A stretch of 29,247 nt of DNA from Deltaproteobacteria bacterium (GTDB lineage: Bacteria > Desulfobacterota > DSM-4660 > Desulfatiglandales > HGW-15), in assembly GCA_019308985.1 (NCBI GenBank), contig JAFDHB010000024.1, positions 1 through 29,247 of the forward strand. Reading direction: 5' to 3'. A program made the translations under genes and the position numbers. The notes beneath the pieces were generated by a model. It saw nothing but the letters and a program-made list of their open reading frames with translations. It was not told the DNA's origin and did no database searches. Below, in pieces: positions 13,666 to 24,867 of this stretch; position 1 is the stretch's first letter, and each line of letters starts with the position of its first letter.

Positions 13666-14796
13666 ATGGAACTGGCTCCCAGGAAAGAGACTCGAAAGAT
13701 TCGGATAGGGAATGTGACAATCGGCGGGGGTGCGCCGATCGTGGTCCAATCCATGACCAATACCGATACGAGGGATATCAGGTCTACGGTCAGGCAGGTG
13801 AACCGTCTGGCCAAGGCGGGGTGTGAGATAGTAAGGCTGGCCATCCCTGATATGGAAGCCGCCCTGGCGCTGGGGGAGATAAAGAAGAGGGTCAAGACCC
13901 CGCTCATCGCGGACATCCATTTCGACCACCGTCTTGCAATCGCCGCCCTTGAGGCAGGGGCGGATGGCCTCAGAATCAACCCGGGGAATATCGGCAGCAG
14001 GAAGGCCCTGGAAAGGGTGATCAGGAAGGCATTAGAGCGGGGCGTTCCCATCAGGATAGGTGTCAACTCCGGATCTCTCCCGAGAAGAATAATGAAAAAG
14101 TATGGACACCCAACGCCAGAGGCCATGGTGGAAAGCGCCCTGGAATCGGTCAGCATCTTTGAGGACATGGGATTCCGGGAGATCAAGTTTTCAATAAAAT
14201 CTTCGAGCGTCCTGAGCACAGTAAGGGCTTACGAACTCCTCAGCCGGCAAGTAGACTATCCACTTCACCTGGGGGTTACAGAGGCCGGTAGCCTCATTTC
14301 AGGGACCGTAAAGAGTGCCCTGGGGATAGGCATCCTCCTGCTCGAGGGAATAGGTGACACAATTCGAGTTTCCCTCTCAGGGGATCCCGTGGAGGAGGTA
14401 AGAGCGGCCTATGAAATCCTTAGGGCCCTGGGCCTCAGACACTACGGCCCGGAGATCATATCCTGTCCTACTTGTGGAAGGTGCGAGTTTGATCTCTTGG
14501 GGATTGTAAAAAAGGTGGAGGCCGGGCTCGACGGTGTCAAGGCTTCCCCTAAGGTCGCAATCATGGGATGTGTGGTCAACGGACCGGGCGAGGCCAGGGA
14601 GGCCGACCTGGGCGTTGCAGGTGGCCGGGGACAGGGAATCCTTTTCAAAAGGGGGAGGCTCGTCAGAAAGGTCCCCGAGTCTGAAATGGCCCAGGTTCTT
14701 ATAGAGGAAGTGAAGAAGATGGCGGAGGCAATGTCAGCCGCCGGTCTTGCACGGCGACCTGGCAGAGCGGAAAAAGGAGATGAAACTGAGAGATAA
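13666..14796 (+). CDS. ispG: 4-hydroxy-3-methylbut-2-enyl-diphosphate synthase (IspG/GcpE)
   Basis: IspG makes HMBPP from methylerythritol cyclodiphosphate in the MEP isoprenoid pathway, using a [4Fe-4S] cluster. The TIM-barrel part begins with [12 protein letters not shown] and includes [11 protein letters not shown] and [10 protein letters not shown]. The cluster region has Cys267 and Cys270 in SCPTCGRC and Cys302 in [11 protein letters not shown], with the cluster-liganding Glu at about 309. At 376 residues it is the short bacterial form without the plant-type insert. AAGGAGA lies 13 bases before ATG 13666, a rather long spacing. It ends two bases before proS, so the two are co-transcribed. 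Confidence 0.96.
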   Translation: MELAPRKETRKIRIGNVTIGGGAPIVVQSMTNTDTRDIRSTVRQVNRLAKAGCEIVRLAIPDMEAALALGEIKKRVKTPLIADIHFDHRLAIAALEAGADGLRINPGNIGSRKALERVIRKALERGVPIRIGVNSGSLPRRIMKKYGHPTPEAMVESALESVSIFEDMGFREIKFSIKSSSVLSTVRAYELLSRQVDYPLHLGVTEAGSLISGTVKSALGIGILLLEGIGDTIRVSLSGDPVEEVRAAYEILRALGLRHYGPEIISCPTCGRCEFDLLGIVKKVEAGLDGVKASPKVAIMGCVVNGPGEAREADLGVAGGRGQGILFKRGRLVRKVPESEMAQVLIEEVKKMAEAMSAAGLARRPGRAEKGDETER

Positions 14797-14798
14797 CC

Positions 14799-16529
14799 AT
14801 GCGATATTCTAGATATTTTATTCCAACCTACAAGGAGATTCCCGCGGAGGCGGAGGTCGTAAGCCATCAACTAATGTTGAGGGCCGGCATGATAAGGAAA
14901 CTGGCGGCAGGGATATATACTTACCTGCCGGCGGGACTGAGGTCCATCAGAAAGGTGGAAAAAATAATAAGGGAAGAAATGGACAGGTCTGGTGCCATAG
15001 AGGTACTGATGCCCGCGGTCCAACCGGCCGAACTATGGCAGGAGAGCGGCAGATGGGACTATTACGGCAAGGAACTGTTCAGGTTCAAGGATCGGCATAA
15101 CCGGGACGCATGCCTGGGTCCAACCCATGAAGAGGTGATTACGGACCTCATGCGAAGAGAAATCCATTCCTATAAGCAGATGCCGGTGAATTTCTACCAA
15201 ATTCAGACCAAGTTCAGGGATGAAATCCGCCCTAGATTTGGGGTGATGCGGTGCAGGGAATTCATAATGAAAGATGCTTACAGTTTTGACGTTGATGAAG
15301 AGGGGGCCAATAAGAGCTACGAGATAATGTACGATACCTATGACAGAATTTTTCGAAGGTGTGGGCTGAAATTCAAGGCGGTTGAGGCCGATACAGGAAG
15401 CATAGGGGGCAGCTTTTCCCATGAATTCATGGTGCTGGCAGGAACCGGGGAGGACCGGATCGTAAGCTGCAAAAGATGTAATTATGCAGCCAATCTTGAA
15501 AAGGCGGAAGTGAGCGGGGAGCCAAAACAGGATCCGTCACGGAAGCAGGAAGGGCTGAAGGATATTGAAGAGGTGGAGACCCCCGGCATTCGAACGGTAG
15601 AAGAGGTGACAGAGTTTCTTTCCATATCCCCGGCGCAACTGGTCAAGACGCTGATTTTCGGATCAGACGGTGATGTGGTTGCTGCACTTGTCAGGGGTGA
15701 CCATGAGCTGAATGAAACGAAGCTCAAGAATTTGCTGGGTAAAGAACACGTGGAATTGGCTGATCCTGAGCTCGTCGAAGAGATCACCGGAGCTCCCATG
15801 GGATTCGCGGGCCCTGTTGGGCTAAAGGTAATGATAGTGGCGGACCAAAGCCTAAAGGGTATGAGGAACTTCGTGACCGGCGGGAATCGGAAAGACCTGC
15901 ACCTGAAAAATGTCAACCTGGGGAGGGATTTTCAGGTGGATCTTTTCGCTGATATACGCGTGATCACTCCCGAGGACAGATGCCCGAGATGCAGTGCTGG
16001 GTTGGCTTTCGCCAGGGGGATAGAAGTTGGGCATATCTTCAAGCTTGGAACCAAGTACAGTAAGGCAATGGGGGCCACTTTTTTGGACGAGAAGGGCGAG
16101 GAGAGGCCCATTGTGATGGGTTGTTACGGGATAGGAGTAGGGCGGACCGTGGCGGCTGCTATCGAGCAAAACCATGATGAAAACGGTATAGTCTTTCCCA
16201 TTCCTATCGCTCCCTTTGAAGTGGTGATATTGCCGCTCCAAATTCAACAGAGGGAGGTTGTCGAGGCTGCAGAGAAGATATACAGGGAATTGCTGGAGAG
16301 GGGAGTTGATGTCCTCTTGGATGACAGGGACGTAAGGCCGGGGGTCAAATTCAAGGATGCGGACCTGATTGGAACCCCGTTGCGCATTACAATCGGTATG
16401 AGGAGCCTTCAAAAGGGGCAAGTGGAAATCAAGTTGCGATCCGAATCGGAGAGTTCCCTGGTATCCTTTGCTGATTCCCCGGCAATAATCCAGGGTAAGG
16501 TAAGGGAGCTTTATGATTCGGCTGAATGA
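14799..16529 (+). CDS. proS: Prolyl-tRNA synthetase, bacterial type with editing insertion
   Basis: This class II synthetase charges tRNA-Pro. Motif 2 is in the segment [20 protein letters not shown], and motif 3 is [19 protein letters not shown]. Between them, about residues 230-390, lies the INS domain that removes mischarged alanine; its K in the [11 protein letters not shown] segment and the [10 protein letters not shown] stretch are typical. The C-terminal anticodon-binding domain includes [20 protein letters not shown]. At 576 residues it is full length. The ATG is two bases after the ispG stop. The 3' end overlaps rel by 17 bases, so translation of the two is probably coupled. Confidence 0.97.
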   Translation: MRYSRYFIPTYKEIPAEAEVVSHQLMLRAGMIRKLAAGIYTYLPAGLRSIRKVEKIIREEMDRSGAIEVLMPAVQPAELWQESGRWDYYGKELFRFKDRHNRDACLGPTHEEVITDLMRREIHSYKQMPVNFYQIQTKFRDEIRPRFGVMRCREFIMKDAYSFDVDEEGANKSYEIMYDTYDRIFRRCGLKFKAVEADTGSIGGSFSHEFMVLAGTGEDRIVSCKRCNYAANLEKAEVSGEPKQDPSRKQEGLKDIEEVETPGIRTVEEVTEFLSISPAQLVKTLIFGSDGDVVAALVRGDHELNETKLKNLLGKEHVELADPELVEEITGAPMGFAGPVGLKVMIVADQSLKGMRNFVTGGNRKDLHLKNVNLGRDFQVDLFADIRVITPEDRCPRCSAGLAFARGIEVGHIFKLGTKYSKAMGATFLDEKGEERPIVMGCYGIGVGRTVAAAIEQNHDENGIVFPIPIAPFEVVILPLQIQQREVVEAAEKIYRELLERGVDVLLDDRDVRPGVKFKDADLIGTPLRITIGMRSLQKGQVEIKLRSESESSLVSFADSPAIIQGKVRELYDSAE

Positions 16530-18654
16530 CATAACTTCCAGCCTGCTTTCCTATCATCCTAAGGCGGATACCACTGTCGTGGAAAAGGCCTATGTGTACT
16601 CGGCCAAAGTCCACCAAGGGCAGGTACGCCTTTCGGGTGAGCCCTACCTTTCCCATCCCCTTGAGGTCGCCTATATTCTTACACGCATGAAACTTGATGT
16701 GATCAGCATAGTAGCGGGGCTCCTGCACGATACTCTCGAAGATACGGATACGGAGCTCTCAGAGATAGAACGACTCTTTGGTAAGGAAACAGCCAATATA
16801 GTCGATGGGGTCACCAAGATCAGCAAAATGAAGTTCGGCAGCCATGAAGAGCGTCAAGCGGAAAACATGAGAAAAATGATTTTGGCCATGGCGACGGACA
16901 TCCGGGTCATCATGGTCAAACTTGCTGACCGGCTCCATAACATGGAAACCCTGGGTTTCCAACCCCCTGAGAAACAGCACGCCATAGCAAGGGAGACCCT
17001 GGACATATATGCGCCCCTCGCCGGGAGGCTTGGTATCTATTGGCTCAAGTCAAACTTGGAGGACCTCTGCCTCTACTACCTGGAACCAGAGATCTATGAA
17101 AAGATAAAGACAGAGATTGCAGAGCGAAAGGGTTTCAGGGAGAAGTTTATCCAGGAAGTCAGCAAAATACTCTCCCAAAAACTGAGTGAGGCGAATATCA
17201 AGGCCACCATCAAGGGTAGACATAAGCATTTTTATAGTATTTACACTAAGATGAAGGAGCAGAACCTGAGCGTGAACCAGGTCTATGACCTCTTGGCCTT
17301 CAGGGTCATCGTCAACTCACTGAGGGAATGCTACGAGGTCCTGGGTTTGGTCCACACCATATGGAAACCGGTGCCGGGCAGATTCAAAGATTATATTTCT
17401 TTACCCAAGGCCAATATGTACCAGTCCTTGCACACCACCGTCATCGGACCAATGGGCCAGAGGATGGAGATTCAAATCCGAACATGGGAGATGGATAGGA
17501 TAGCCGAGGAAGGCATCGCATCCCATTGGAAATACAAGGAAGGTATGGAGGGTAGTGACAGGGACGAGAAGCAATTTGCCTGGCTGCGGAGACTGCTCGA
17601 GTGGCAAAAGGATTTGAAGGATCCAAAGGAATTCATGGAAACGGTTCGAATGGACCTCTTTCCTAACGAGGTCTATGTCTTTACCCCAAAGGGAGAGGTA
17701 AAGAGATTACCAAAAGGCTCTACTCCGGTGGACTTCGCCTACAGTATCCATTCCGAGATCGGTGAGAAGTGCATCGGCGCCAAGGTGAACGGCAAGATGG
17801 TACCGCTGAGGTACCAACTCAAGAACGGCGATACAGTGGAAATCATAACCTCGACTAGACAACAACCCAGCAAAGACTGGCTCGATTTTGTGAAGACCCC
17901 CAGGGCAAAGACGAAGATCCGGCACTGGATAATGAGACAGGAAAAAGACCGGAGCATCGCCCTGGGCAAGGAGCTCCTGGAAAAGGGCCTGGTGCAAGCA
18001 CACTTGAGCTTGAAAAACATTTCAAAGGACGAACAAATTGCCGCTGTGGCGAAAGAGCTGTCTTTCAGCACTACGGAGGATATGCTGGCGAATCTCGGTC
18101 ACGGAAAGATAACAGTAAACCAGGTCCTAGGAAGACTGAAACCAAGATTGGGCATAGAAGAGGAAAAGCCGAGCGGCCTCGTAAAGAAGGTCGTATCCAG
18201 GATCAAGCGCAAACGACCCACCCAGGGCATCAGGATCAAGGGTGTGGAAGACATGCTGGTAAGGTTTGCAAACTGCTGCCATCCCCTCCCTGGAGAACAC
18301 GTAATAGGGTTCATAACAAGGGGCAGGGGCGTAACCATACACAAACACAACTGCCGGCACGTGAAGGATGCAGACCCGGACAGACTTGTGGAGGTTTCAT
18401 GGGAACCTTCGGAGAGAGATATCTATTTGGCCGGGCTAAAGGTCACTTCCGTGGACAAAAAGGGTATCCTCGCAAACATCAGTGCGATTATGTCCCAGAA
18501 GGATGCAAACATAATCCATGCGGAGGTGCGGACTACGGTCGACCACAAGGGCATCTCTCATTTTACAATAGAGGTGGAAAATTACAAGCAATTACAGGAG
18601 ATTATCTCTGCAATAAAGAAAGTAAAGAACGTCTTGTTGGTCGAAAGAATATGA
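16513..18654 (+). CDS. rel: Bifunctional (p)ppGpp synthetase/hydrolase, Rel/SpoT type
   Basis: The enzyme makes and degrades (p)ppGpp, the stringent-response messenger. The N-terminal HD hydrolase domain is intact, with SHP (His48), HDTLED (72-77) and LADRLHN (about 137-143). The synthetase domain has [13 protein letters not shown] and an RFKDYI motif (Arg290-Asp293), the RxKD form found in bifunctional enzymes rather than the ExDD form of RelA. A TGS domain follows (from about 385, [16 protein letters not shown]), then a CC-containing region ([11 protein letters not shown]) and a C-terminal ACT domain ([20 protein letters not shown]). At 713 residues it is complete. AAGGGAG just upstream supports ATG 16513, inside the proS 3' end. 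Its stop directly abuts the convergent rpmB stop. Confidence 0.96.
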   Translation: MIRLNDITSSLLSYHPKADTTVVEKAYVYSAKVHQGQVRLSGEPYLSHPLEVAYILTRMKLDVISIVAGLLHDTLEDTDTELSEIERLFGKETANIVDGVTKISKMKFGSHEERQAENMRKMILAMATDIRVIMVKLADRLHNMETLGFQPPEKQHAIARETLDIYAPLAGRLGIYWLKSNLEDLCLYYLEPEIYEKIKTEIAERKGFREKFIQEVSKILSQKLSEANIKATIKGRHKHFYSIYTKMKEQNLSVNQVYDLLAFRVIVNSLRECYEVLGLVHTIWKPVPGRFKDYISLPKANMYQSLHTTVIGPMGQRMEIQIRTWEMDRIAEEGIASHWKYKEGMEGSDRDEKQFAWLRRLLEWQKDLKDPKEFMETVRMDLFPNEVYVFTPKGEVKRLPKGSTPVDFAYSIHSEIGEKCIGAKVNGKMVPLRYQLKNGDTVEIITSTRQQPSKDWLDFVKTPRAKTKIRHWIMRQEKDRSIALGKELLEKGLVQAHLSLKNISKDEQIAAVAKELSFSTTEDMLANLGHGKITVNQVLGRLKPRLGIEEEKPSGLVKKVVSRIKRKRPTQGIRIKGVEDMLVRFANCCHPLPGEHVIGFITRGRGVTIHKHNCRHVKDADPDRLVEVSWEPSERDIYLAGLKVTSVDKKGILANISAIMSQKDANIIHAEVRTTVDHKGISHFTIEVENYKQLQEIISAIKKVKNVLLVERI

Positions 18655-18843
18655 TTATGGCTTTACCACGGCCCCGGATTTGATACAACCAGTGCACACG
18701 CGAATCCTTACAGTTTGTCCGTTTCTCACCGCCCTCACCCTCTGGAGGTTGGGATACCATCGAGTCTTGGTCTTGTTATGGGCGTGGCTTACATTATATC
18801 CTACTAAGGGCCTTTTCCCGCAAATTTCGCATACCCTGGACAT
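18655..18843 (-). CDS. rpmB: Ribosomal protein bL28, zinc-ribbon (C+) form
   Basis: bL28 is a small, basic protein of the large ribosomal subunit. The 62-residue product begins [20 protein letters not shown] and has the typical [13 protein letters not shown] core. Cys5, Cys8, Cys50 and Cys53 form a CxxC...CxxC zinc site, so this is the zinc-dependent form that some bacteria replace under zinc limitation. AAAGGAG lies seven bases before the ATG. Its stop codon is adjacent to the rel stop on the other strand with no spacer, so no separate terminator fits between them. A good promoter lies upstream, in the gap shared with mpl. Confidence 0.97.
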   Translation of the reverse strand: MSRVCEICGKRPLVGYNVSHAHNKTKTRWYPNLQRVRAVRNGQTVRIRVCTGCIKSGAVVKP

Positions 18844-18875
18844 GACGCAACTCCTTTAAAGAAAGTGAAAGATAA

Positions 18876-18903
18876 ATTATAAACAAAAAAATCCAAAATA
18901 CAA
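18876..18903 (-). promoter_or_regulatory. Sigma70-type promoter for rpmB
   Basis: On the minus strand TTGTAT (18903-18898) and a perfect TATAAT (18881-18876) are 16 bases apart in a very AT-rich divergent gap of 70 bases. The leader would be about 25 bases and would hold the AAAGGAG site. Confidence 0.65.
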
Positions 18904-18913
18904 CTTTTTTCAG

Positions 18914-20374
18914 ATGAATGCGGTAAATGCACCTTTAAACACCTTTGCCGGTCTCGCCCCTGAGCTCAACAGGATACCGGGAAACCTAAATCGGGTCCAT
19001 TTGATGGGCATTTGCGGGGTCGGAATGGCCTCCCTGGCAGGACTACTGAAGAAAAAAGGTTTCCTTGTCTCAGGGTCCGACCAGAACATATACCCCCCGA
19101 TGAGCGATTATCTCCAGGAGCTATCAATACCGATAAAAAAGGGATACAGGGCGGAGAATTTATATCCTAGGCCGGACCTGGTAATCGTGGGTAATGTAAT
19201 TACCCGGCTCAATCCGGAAGCGGTAGAACTGGGCAGGCTGAAGATACCCTATCAGTCCATGCCACAAGCCCTGAGGGAGTTCGCCCTCCAAAGGAAAAGG
19301 TCCATCGTAGTATGCGGAACACACGGAAAGACTACTACCACGGGAATCCTGGCCTGGATACTTGAAAGGGCGGGTCTTGAGCCCGGATTCATGGTGGGTG
19401 GTATTCCCAATAATTTCCGCAGGAATTTCCAAGAGGGGGGAGGGCCGTTTTTTATTGTAGAGGGCGATGAGTATGATACGGCATTTTTCGATAAGGGACC
19501 TAAATTCCTGCACTATTCACCGTGTTACACAATCTTGACAAGCATAGAGTTCGATCATGCGGATATCTACAGGGATATTGAACATGTCCTGGAAAGCTTC
19601 CGCAGGCTGATAGGTACCATACCTCCCCAAGGGTTTCTCATAGTTAATGGTGATGATCCTCTCGCCCTGAAAGAATCCAGGAAGGCGCTCTGCCCTGTGA
19701 TTAGTTATGGGTATGGGACCGGGGTTGATTGGCGTGTGGCGGAGATTATCAACACTGAAGACATGACTCGAATAAGAGTGGTTACCAGGGAGGGAGATGA
19801 CTTCGAGTTGACCACTCCTTTGTATGGGCGGCATAACATAGCAAACCTCCTTTCCGCAGTGGCTCTGGCAGAGATGTTGGGATTGGAACGCTCCATCATA
19901 GCGGAGGCAGTACACACCTTCAAGGGAATCAAGAGAAGGCAGGAAGTAGTCGGGCAGAGAAGGGGGATTCTTCTCCTTGATGATTTCGCCCACCACCCGA
20001 CTGCCGTAAGGGAGACCATCAGGGCCGTAAAGGAAAAGTACCCGCAAAGGCGTCTGATTGCGGTTTTTGAGCCGAGATCCAATTCCAGTCGGCTCAACGT
20101 GTTTCAAAGGAGATACGCTTCTTCCTTTGATATGGCTGATAGGATTTTTGTCCCTGAGCCGCTTCACATGGAGAAGATCCCGGAACACAAGCGGTTTTCT
20201 TCCGAGAGGCTTGTAAAGGACTTGGTTGACCGGGGGCTGAAGGCCCTTTATAGTCCGGATACGGGCCACTTGCTGGAGCAACTTCTGCTGGAGGCCAAGG
20301 AGGGAGATGTGATCCTCATGATGTCAAATGGTTCCTTTGATAATCTACCTCAGCGGTTGTTGAAAGAACTCTGA
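18914..20374 (+). CDS. mpl: UDP-N-acetylmuramate:L-Ala-gamma-D-Glu-meso-DAP ligase (Mpl)
   Basis: Mpl attaches recycled murein tripeptide to UDP-MurNAc, feeding cell-wall reuse in the cytoplasm. The Mur-ligase fold begins with VHLMGICGVGMASLAGLL; the ATP loop is CGTHGKTTTTGI, and the central domain has EGDEYDTAFFDKGPKFLHY and EFDHADIY. FKGIKRRQEVVG, LDDFAHHPTAV and FEPRSNSSRLNVFQ favour Mpl over MurC. The 486-residue length fits. ATG 18914 lacks a ribosome site, and the first 27 residues precede the usual family start, so the true start may be further in; no better site is visible. The stop codon TGA (20372-20374) shares its last two bases with the left end of the repeat element, so the element's insertion may have set the C-terminus. 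Confidence 0.92.
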   Translation: MNAVNAPLNTFAGLAPELNRIPGNLNRVHLMGICGVGMASLAGLLKKKGFLVSGSDQNIYPPMSDYLQELSIPIKKGYRAENLYPRPDLVIVGNVITRLNPEAVELGRLKIPYQSMPQALREFALQRKRSIVVCGTHGKTTTTGILAWILERAGLEPGFMVGGIPNNFRRNFQEGGGPFFIVEGDEYDTAFFDKGPKFLHYSPCYTILTSIEFDHADIYRDIEHVLESFRRLIGTIPPQGFLIVNGDDPLALKESRKALCPVISYGYGTGVDWRVAEIINTEDMTRIRVVTREGDDFELTTPLYGRHNIANLLSAVALAEMLGLERSIIAEAVHTFKGIKRRQEVVGQRRGILLLDDFAHHPTAVRETIRAVKEKYPQRRLIAVFEPRSNSSRLNVFQRRYASSFDMADRIFVPEPLHMEKIPEHKRFSSERLVKDLVDRGLKALYSPDTGHLLEQLLLEAKEGDVILMMSNGSFDNLPQRLLKEL

Positions 20375-20602
20375 TGGCTTCGTAAAAAGTCCAATTTCCA
20401 TTCGACAGGCCCATGGCCCTGAGCACAGCCGAAGGGCTGCGTTTCGCTTCATCTCGTTGTGATTGCGGCGTACTTCTATGTACACCTCATAACACGAGAT
20501 TCGCGCGCTCCCGACGGCGGGATTTCGCAAGCTCAACTTGAATACTTACTTGAAACTTTTTACATTGCCATCCCAATTTTGACATCTTACTAGTTCATCA
20601 AC
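20373..20602 (+). repeat. MITE-like repeat with terminal inverted repeats, full copy
   Basis: The left end GATGGCTTCGTAAAAAGT (20373-20390) matches the reverse complement of the right end ACTTTTTACATTGCCATC (20555-20572) at 15 of 18 positions. The roughly 200-bp core contains a large dyad centred on GTACTTCTATGTAC, with arms near CTCGTTGTGA and TCATAACACGAG. A further 30 bases (20573-20602, CAATTTTGAC then TAGTTCATCAAC) are also shared with the copy at 91-198. There is no reading frame for a transposase. It starts inside the mpl stop codon and fills most of the 343-base gap before pcm. The rest of that gap (20603-20717) shows only the pcm ribosome site. Confidence 0.8.
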
Positions 20603-20717
20603 CCTGAGCGTTGAGATTGTTTTGAATGATGTAGACCATCCCTGGTAGGTTCAGGCGGCTACAAACGGGTTTTCTTGTGGGAGAAAGCAAGAGGAGTCTT
20701 TTGTCTGAGGTCCGGAT

Positions 20718-21365
20718 ATGACACATGACTACAGAGTGGCAAGAGAGAGGATGGTAAGAAACCAACTCATCCCCCGGGGAATAAGGGAGAAGCGTGTGCT
20801 TGAGGCAATGAGGAGGATCCCGCGGCACCTGTTCGTGGAAGAGGCGTTACGTGGAGAGGCGTACAATGATCATCCCCTTCCTATTGGTTACAAGCAAACC
20901 ATATCCCAGCCCTACATAGTAGCCCTGATGACCGAGGCACTTGAACTAAAGGGGACGGAGAAAACCCTTGAGATCGGCACAGGCAGCGGTTATCAAACCG
21001 CCATCCTCGCAGAACTCTCCGAAAAGGTATATACCGTTGAAAGGATAAGGCCTCTCATGGAAAGTGCAAGGAAGCTGTTGTCAAAACTAGGCTACACCAA
21101 TATCTTCTTCAAGGCCTATGACGGCACCTTGGGCTGGAAGGAATTTGCCCCCTACGATGCAATAATTGTGACTGCGGGTGCTCCCAAGATACCGGAACCT
21201 CTACTTGAGCAAATGGCGGACGGTGGCAGAATGATAATTCCGATCGGAGACAGGTACAGCCAGGAGCTAGTAAAGGTAGTCAAGCAAAAGGATGAATACA
21301 AGCAGGAGAGCTTAGGGGGATGCAGGTTCGTTGACTTAGTAGGAGTACACGGGTGGAAGGAGTAA
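20718..21365 (+). CDS. pcm: Protein-L-isoaspartate O-methyltransferase
   Basis: Pcm methylates isoaspartyl residues in damaged proteins with S-adenosylmethionine, starting their repair. The family hallmarks are present: [15 protein letters not shown], the substrate segment [11 protein letters not shown] (about 61-71), SAM motif [18 protein letters not shown] (about 84-100), [18 protein letters not shown], and [10 protein letters not shown]. At 215 residues it is full length. GAGGT about seven bases before ATG 20718 supports the start. It is the first gene after the repeat in the run pcm - recG - alaC-like - DUF4390 - ntrY-like - waaA. Confidence 0.96.
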   Translation: MTHDYRVARERMVRNQLIPRGIREKRVLEAMRRIPRHLFVEEALRGEAYNDHPLPIGYKQTISQPYIVALMTEALELKGTEKTLEIGTGSGYQTAILAELSEKVYTVERIRPLMESARKLLSKLGYTNIFFKAYDGTLGWKEFAPYDAIIVTAGAPKIPEPLLEQMADGGRMIIPIGDRYSQELVKVVKQKDEYKQESLGGCRFVDLVGVHGWKE

Positions 21366-21422
21366 GAAGGGTGATACTCCCATTAGAGTCTGTTCCCCCG
21401 GGGAGAAAGGGCGGCTGAATAA

Positions 21423-23573
21423 ATGATTCACGGCAACATCCTGAAAAGAGCGAACACCAAGGCCGAGGCCTTTCCTTTGCTCAAACAGGTTCAAAGACTC
21501 AGCGATCCTTTAACCCGCCTGGAACAGGTCGGGCCCAAGAGGGCCTCCTTAATGGCAAAGAAGGGTATTAGTTCGATCCTTGATCTCCTGTTTTTCACTC
21601 CTTCAAGATACGAAGACAGGACGCGAATCTATCCCCTTGGCAAGGCCCTGGGACAGGGGCCCAGATTGGTAAGGGCGAAGGTCCTCTATGGTAAGGAAGA
21701 GGTATTGGGGGCGGGTCGGAAGAGAACATTCAAGCTCCTCGTGGAAGAAGCTGGAGCTTTGGTGGAATGCATATGGTTCAATTACCGGAAACCATATCTG
21801 CAAAAGTTCTCGCAGAGAGGGACAGAGGTTCTTATTTACGGCTCTCTCCTCGGGGGACATGGCAGGATACGGGTATATCACCCGGAAATAGAGTTATACC
21901 AGGCCGGGATATCTGAAGGCAAACTGGGTTTTTATCCCGTGTACCCATCTATAGAAGGTATCTCACCAAAGGTGCTGAGATCGATAATTCGGAGGGCACT
22001 GGACCTTTATTTGCCCCAATTGGTTGACCCGGTCCCCGAGGTCATAAGAAAAAGACTATGTCTCCCGGGTCTGGCCGAGGCCCTCAGGGACGTCCATTTC
22101 CCACCTAAGGATTGTGCTATAGGCCCACTCAATGCCAAGAAGACCGTGTTTCACAAAAGACTGGTTTTTGATCGCTTTTTCCTGGCCATGTTGATCCTCT
22201 CCTACAGCAAGAGGTTCAGGAAAGAGCGGAGAGGACAGGCCTATTTTGTCCCCCCCGGACTGGAGCGGGACGCCAAGAGGTTTTTTGGCTTTGAATTGAC
22301 CGCTGAGCAGAAAAAGGCCATAAGGGAGATAGCAAAGGACCTAGGGGGTCTATCTCCGATGAACCGTTTGGTCATAGGAGACGTGGGTTGCGGCAAGACT
22401 GTACTAGCGGCGGTTGCTGCCTATATATGCACTCAAAACGGGGAGCAAGTCGCGTTGATGGTCCCTACCCAGGTCCTGGCAAACCAGCACTTTGATTTCT
22501 TTTCGGCCCTTTCAGGAAAGATGGGCCTTCGGCCAGTGTTGCTCACAGGCAAGCTGAAGGCCAAAGAGAGAAAAGATATATATGAAAAAATCAGGAAAGG
22601 GTGTTATAATTTGATTATCGGGACCCATGTGCTGGCAGGATACAAGGTTACTTATTCCAGGCTCGGGTTGGTAATAATTGACGAACAGCACAGATTCGGG
22701 GTGAGGCAAAGGGCCCTGATGCACATGAAAGGGGATTCTCACCATCAACTCGTGATCAGCGCCACCCCGATTCCCAGGACCCTTGCACTTGCAATTTACG
22801 GAGATATGGACATATCGGTCATAAGAGAGCACCCCAAGGCTTACAGGGCCCCATCGACTTATCTGGCAGGACCGGAGAAAAAGAGGAGGGTTTTTGAAAT
22901 ACTCTTGGAGAGGCTCTCAGCGGGGGGGCAGGCCTTTGTGATATGTCCGGTGATCAAGGGTTCGGAAGAAGAAGATATCAAGAGCGCCAAACAAATGGCT
23001 GATAGGCTCAGAGGGCTCCTTTCACCTCGGTTCCGCGTAGGTTTAGTCCATGGGCGAATGGGTCCGGAAGAGGTGGCAGATGTCATGGGCGATTTCAGGA
23101 ATGGCCTTATTGACCTCCTTGTAGGCACTTCATTGGTAGAGGTGGGGGTTCACGTGCCAAAGGCCCAGGTCATGATCATCGAGCACCCTGAACGTTTCGG
23201 TCTGGCACAGCTTCACCAATTGAGGGGGCGGGTTGGGAGAGGCGAGGAGAGGGGAATATGTTTCTTGATGCTTTCGGAAAGGGTCCAGGGGTCGAGTCTG
23301 GAACGGCTTAAGATATTTGCTGAGTCACAGGATGGTTTTGAAATTTCCCAAAAAGACCTGGAAATGAGGGGGCAAGGGGAGTTTTTCGGCACGAAACAAT
23401 CGGGACTCGGGGAATTGGATTTGCAGGAGATGCTGGAGGAGTCGGATCTCCTCGCGAGGGCAAGGGAGGAGGTGGAGCAGTTGCTGAGTTCAGACCCCGA
23501 ACTTCGAGGTCCCAGGTGTAGGCCTCTCAGGATCTTGTTGAAAACCCTATTGGCCAGGTCGGGGGATTTGTAG
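21423..23573 (+). CDS. recG: ATP-dependent DNA helicase RecG
   Basis: RecG reverses stalled replication forks and processes branched DNA. The N-terminal wedge (OB-type) domain spans about residues 25-220 and includes [20 protein letters not shown] and PSRYEDR. The superfamily 2 helicase core has Walker A GDVGCGKT (about 318-325), motif II DEQH (about 420), [10 protein letters not shown], and in the second lobe [13 protein letters not shown] and [13 protein letters not shown]. The C-terminal wedge-closing segment [17 protein letters not shown] is present. At 716 residues it is complete. ATG 21423 has only a weak purine-rich upstream sequence. It follows pcm by 57 bases. Confidence 0.97.
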   Translation: MIHGNILKRANTKAEAFPLLKQVQRLSDPLTRLEQVGPKRASLMAKKGISSILDLLFFTPSRYEDRTRIYPLGKALGQGPRLVRAKVLYGKEEVLGAGRKRTFKLLVEEAGALVECIWFNYRKPYLQKFSQRGTEVLIYGSLLGGHGRIRVYHPEIELYQAGISEGKLGFYPVYPSIEGISPKVLRSIIRRALDLYLPQLVDPVPEVIRKRLCLPGLAEALRDVHFPPKDCAIGPLNAKKTVFHKRLVFDRFFLAMLILSYSKRFRKERRGQAYFVPPGLERDAKRFFGFELTAEQKKAIREIAKDLGGLSPMNRLVIGDVGCGKTVLAAVAAYICTQNGEQVALMVPTQVLANQHFDFFSALSGKMGLRPVLLTGKLKAKERKDIYEKIRKGCYNLIIGTHVLAGYKVTYSRLGLVIIDEQHRFGVRQRALMHMKGDSHHQLVISATPIPRTLALAIYGDMDISVIREHPKAYRAPSTYLAGPEKKRRVFEILLERLSAGGQAFVICPVIKGSEEEDIKSAKQMADRLRGLLSPRFRVGLVHGRMGPEEVADVMGDFRNGLIDLLVGTSLVEVGVHVPKAQVMIIEHPERFGLAQLHQLRGRVGRGEERGICFLMLSERVQGSSLERLKIFAESQDGFEISQKDLEMRGQGEFFGTKQSGLGELDLQEMLEESDLLARAREEVEQLLSSDPELRGPRCRPLRILLKTLLARSGDL

Positions 23574-23670
23574 AACCAATCAGTGTCCGGTACTGTGTTG
23601 GATTGGCCTGTTGTTGCAACTTGAAACAGGGATTCATGCTGTACCCTATATTCAGAATCAGGAGCAGGAG

Positions 23671-24840
23671 ATGATCGGAGAGTTTCAGCGGATAGGCAGG
23701 TTGCCTCCTTATGTGTTCAAGGTCGTAGATACGTTGAAGATGGAGTACAGGCGCAAGGGAGAGGATATCATTGACCTGGGCATGGGCAACCCCAACATTC
23801 CTACCCCCAAGCACATAGTGAACAAATTGGTGGAGGCTGCAAGGAAAGGAAAGAACCATAGATACTCCGCTTCCGCAGGCATTACCAAGCTGAGAGAGGT
23901 TACAGCTCAGTGGTATAAGCGGAGGTTCCAAGTGGAAATCGATCCGGAGAGGGAGGCCGTTGCTACCATAGGGGCCAAAGAGGGACTATCTCATTTGGTC
24001 CTTGCAACTGTCAGCCCCGGTGACGTAGTGTTTTCTCCCAATCCCACTTACCCCATACATCCCTACTCGGCGATAATAGCAGGGGGAGATGTCAGGAGTA
24101 TACCTATAGGTCCTGACAGGGATTTTATAGAAGACCTGCTGACGGCGACAAAACAGACATGGCCGAATCCGAAGATGCTGATCATTTCTTACCCACATAA
24201 TCCTACTACGGCCGTAGTTGACAGGGCCTTCTTTGAAAAGATCGTCGATTTTTGCACGGAGCACAAGATCATAGTAATTCACGACTTCGCTTATGCGGAT
24301 CTAGTCTACGATGGGTATAGGCCCCCCAGCTTTATGCAGGTTCCAGGTGCCAAGGAAATAGGAGTAGAAATATTCAGCATGTCGAAAAGCTACTCAATGG
24401 CGGGATGGAGGGTCGGCTTCTGCGTCGGGAACCCAAAACTTATAGAGGCCTTGACGAGGTTGAAGAGCTACCTGGATTACGGTATTTTCCAACCGATCCA
24501 AATAGCCGCCATAATAGCCCTGAAGGGCCCCGATGATTGTGTCCAGGAAATAGTGCAAGAGTACAAGAAGAGGCGGGATGTATTGGTGGACGGGCTCAAC
24601 AGAATAGGCTGGTACATTGAAAAGCCCAGGGGCACCATGTTCGTATGGGCAAGGATACCTGACCAGTATCTCAAGATGGGTTCCGTCGAGTTTTCAAAAA
24701 TGCTCATAAAAAGGGCTAAGGTGGCTGTATCTCCTGGAATCGGGTTCGGCGAATACGGGGATGACTATGTAAGGTTCGCACTTGTGGAGAACCCGCACCG
24801 TATCAGGCAGGCCGTAAGAGGTATAAAGAGGATCCTCTAA
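23671..24840 (+). CDS. alaC: Alanine-type aminotransferase (AlaC-like)
   Basis: A class I/II PLP aminotransferase. The N-terminus ([20 protein letters not shown], then [20 protein letters not shown]) closely follows the AlaC/YfdZ group, which converts pyruvate and glutamate to alanine. The PLP Lys is in [15 protein letters not shown], the Asn in [11 protein letters not shown], and the Arg-containing end in [19 protein letters not shown] chose ATG 23671 because AGGAG lies six bases upstream and the family starts here. An upstream ATG at 23611 would add 20 residues without a ribosome site. At 389 residues it is full length. It is followed 27 bases later by the DUF4390 gene. Exact substrate preference is inferred by resemblance. 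Confidence 0.9.
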   Translation: MIGEFQRIGRLPPYVFKVVDTLKMEYRRKGEDIIDLGMGNPNIPTPKHIVNKLVEAARKGKNHRYSASAGITKLREVTAQWYKRRFQVEIDPEREAVATIGAKEGLSHLVLATVSPGDVVFSPNPTYPIHPYSAIIAGGDVRSIPIGPDRDFIEDLLTATKQTWPNPKMLIISYPHNPTTAVVDRAFFEKIVDFCTEHKIIVIHDFAYADLVYDGYRPPSFMQVPGAKEIGVEIFSMSKSYSMAGWRVGFCVGNPKLIEALTRLKSYLDYGIFQPIQIAAIIALKGPDDCVQEIVQEYKKRRDVLVDGLNRIGWYIEKPRGTMFVWARIPDQYLKMGSVEFSKMLIKRAKVAVSPGIGFGEYGDDYVRFALVENPHRIRQAVRGIKRIL

Positions 24841-24867
24841 TAAGCTGAGATCGCCCTAACAAAGGAC

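Noticed and set aside
19517..20281. 254-codon minus-strand frame within mpl
   Set aside because: It is antisense to an intact mpl and shows no domain.
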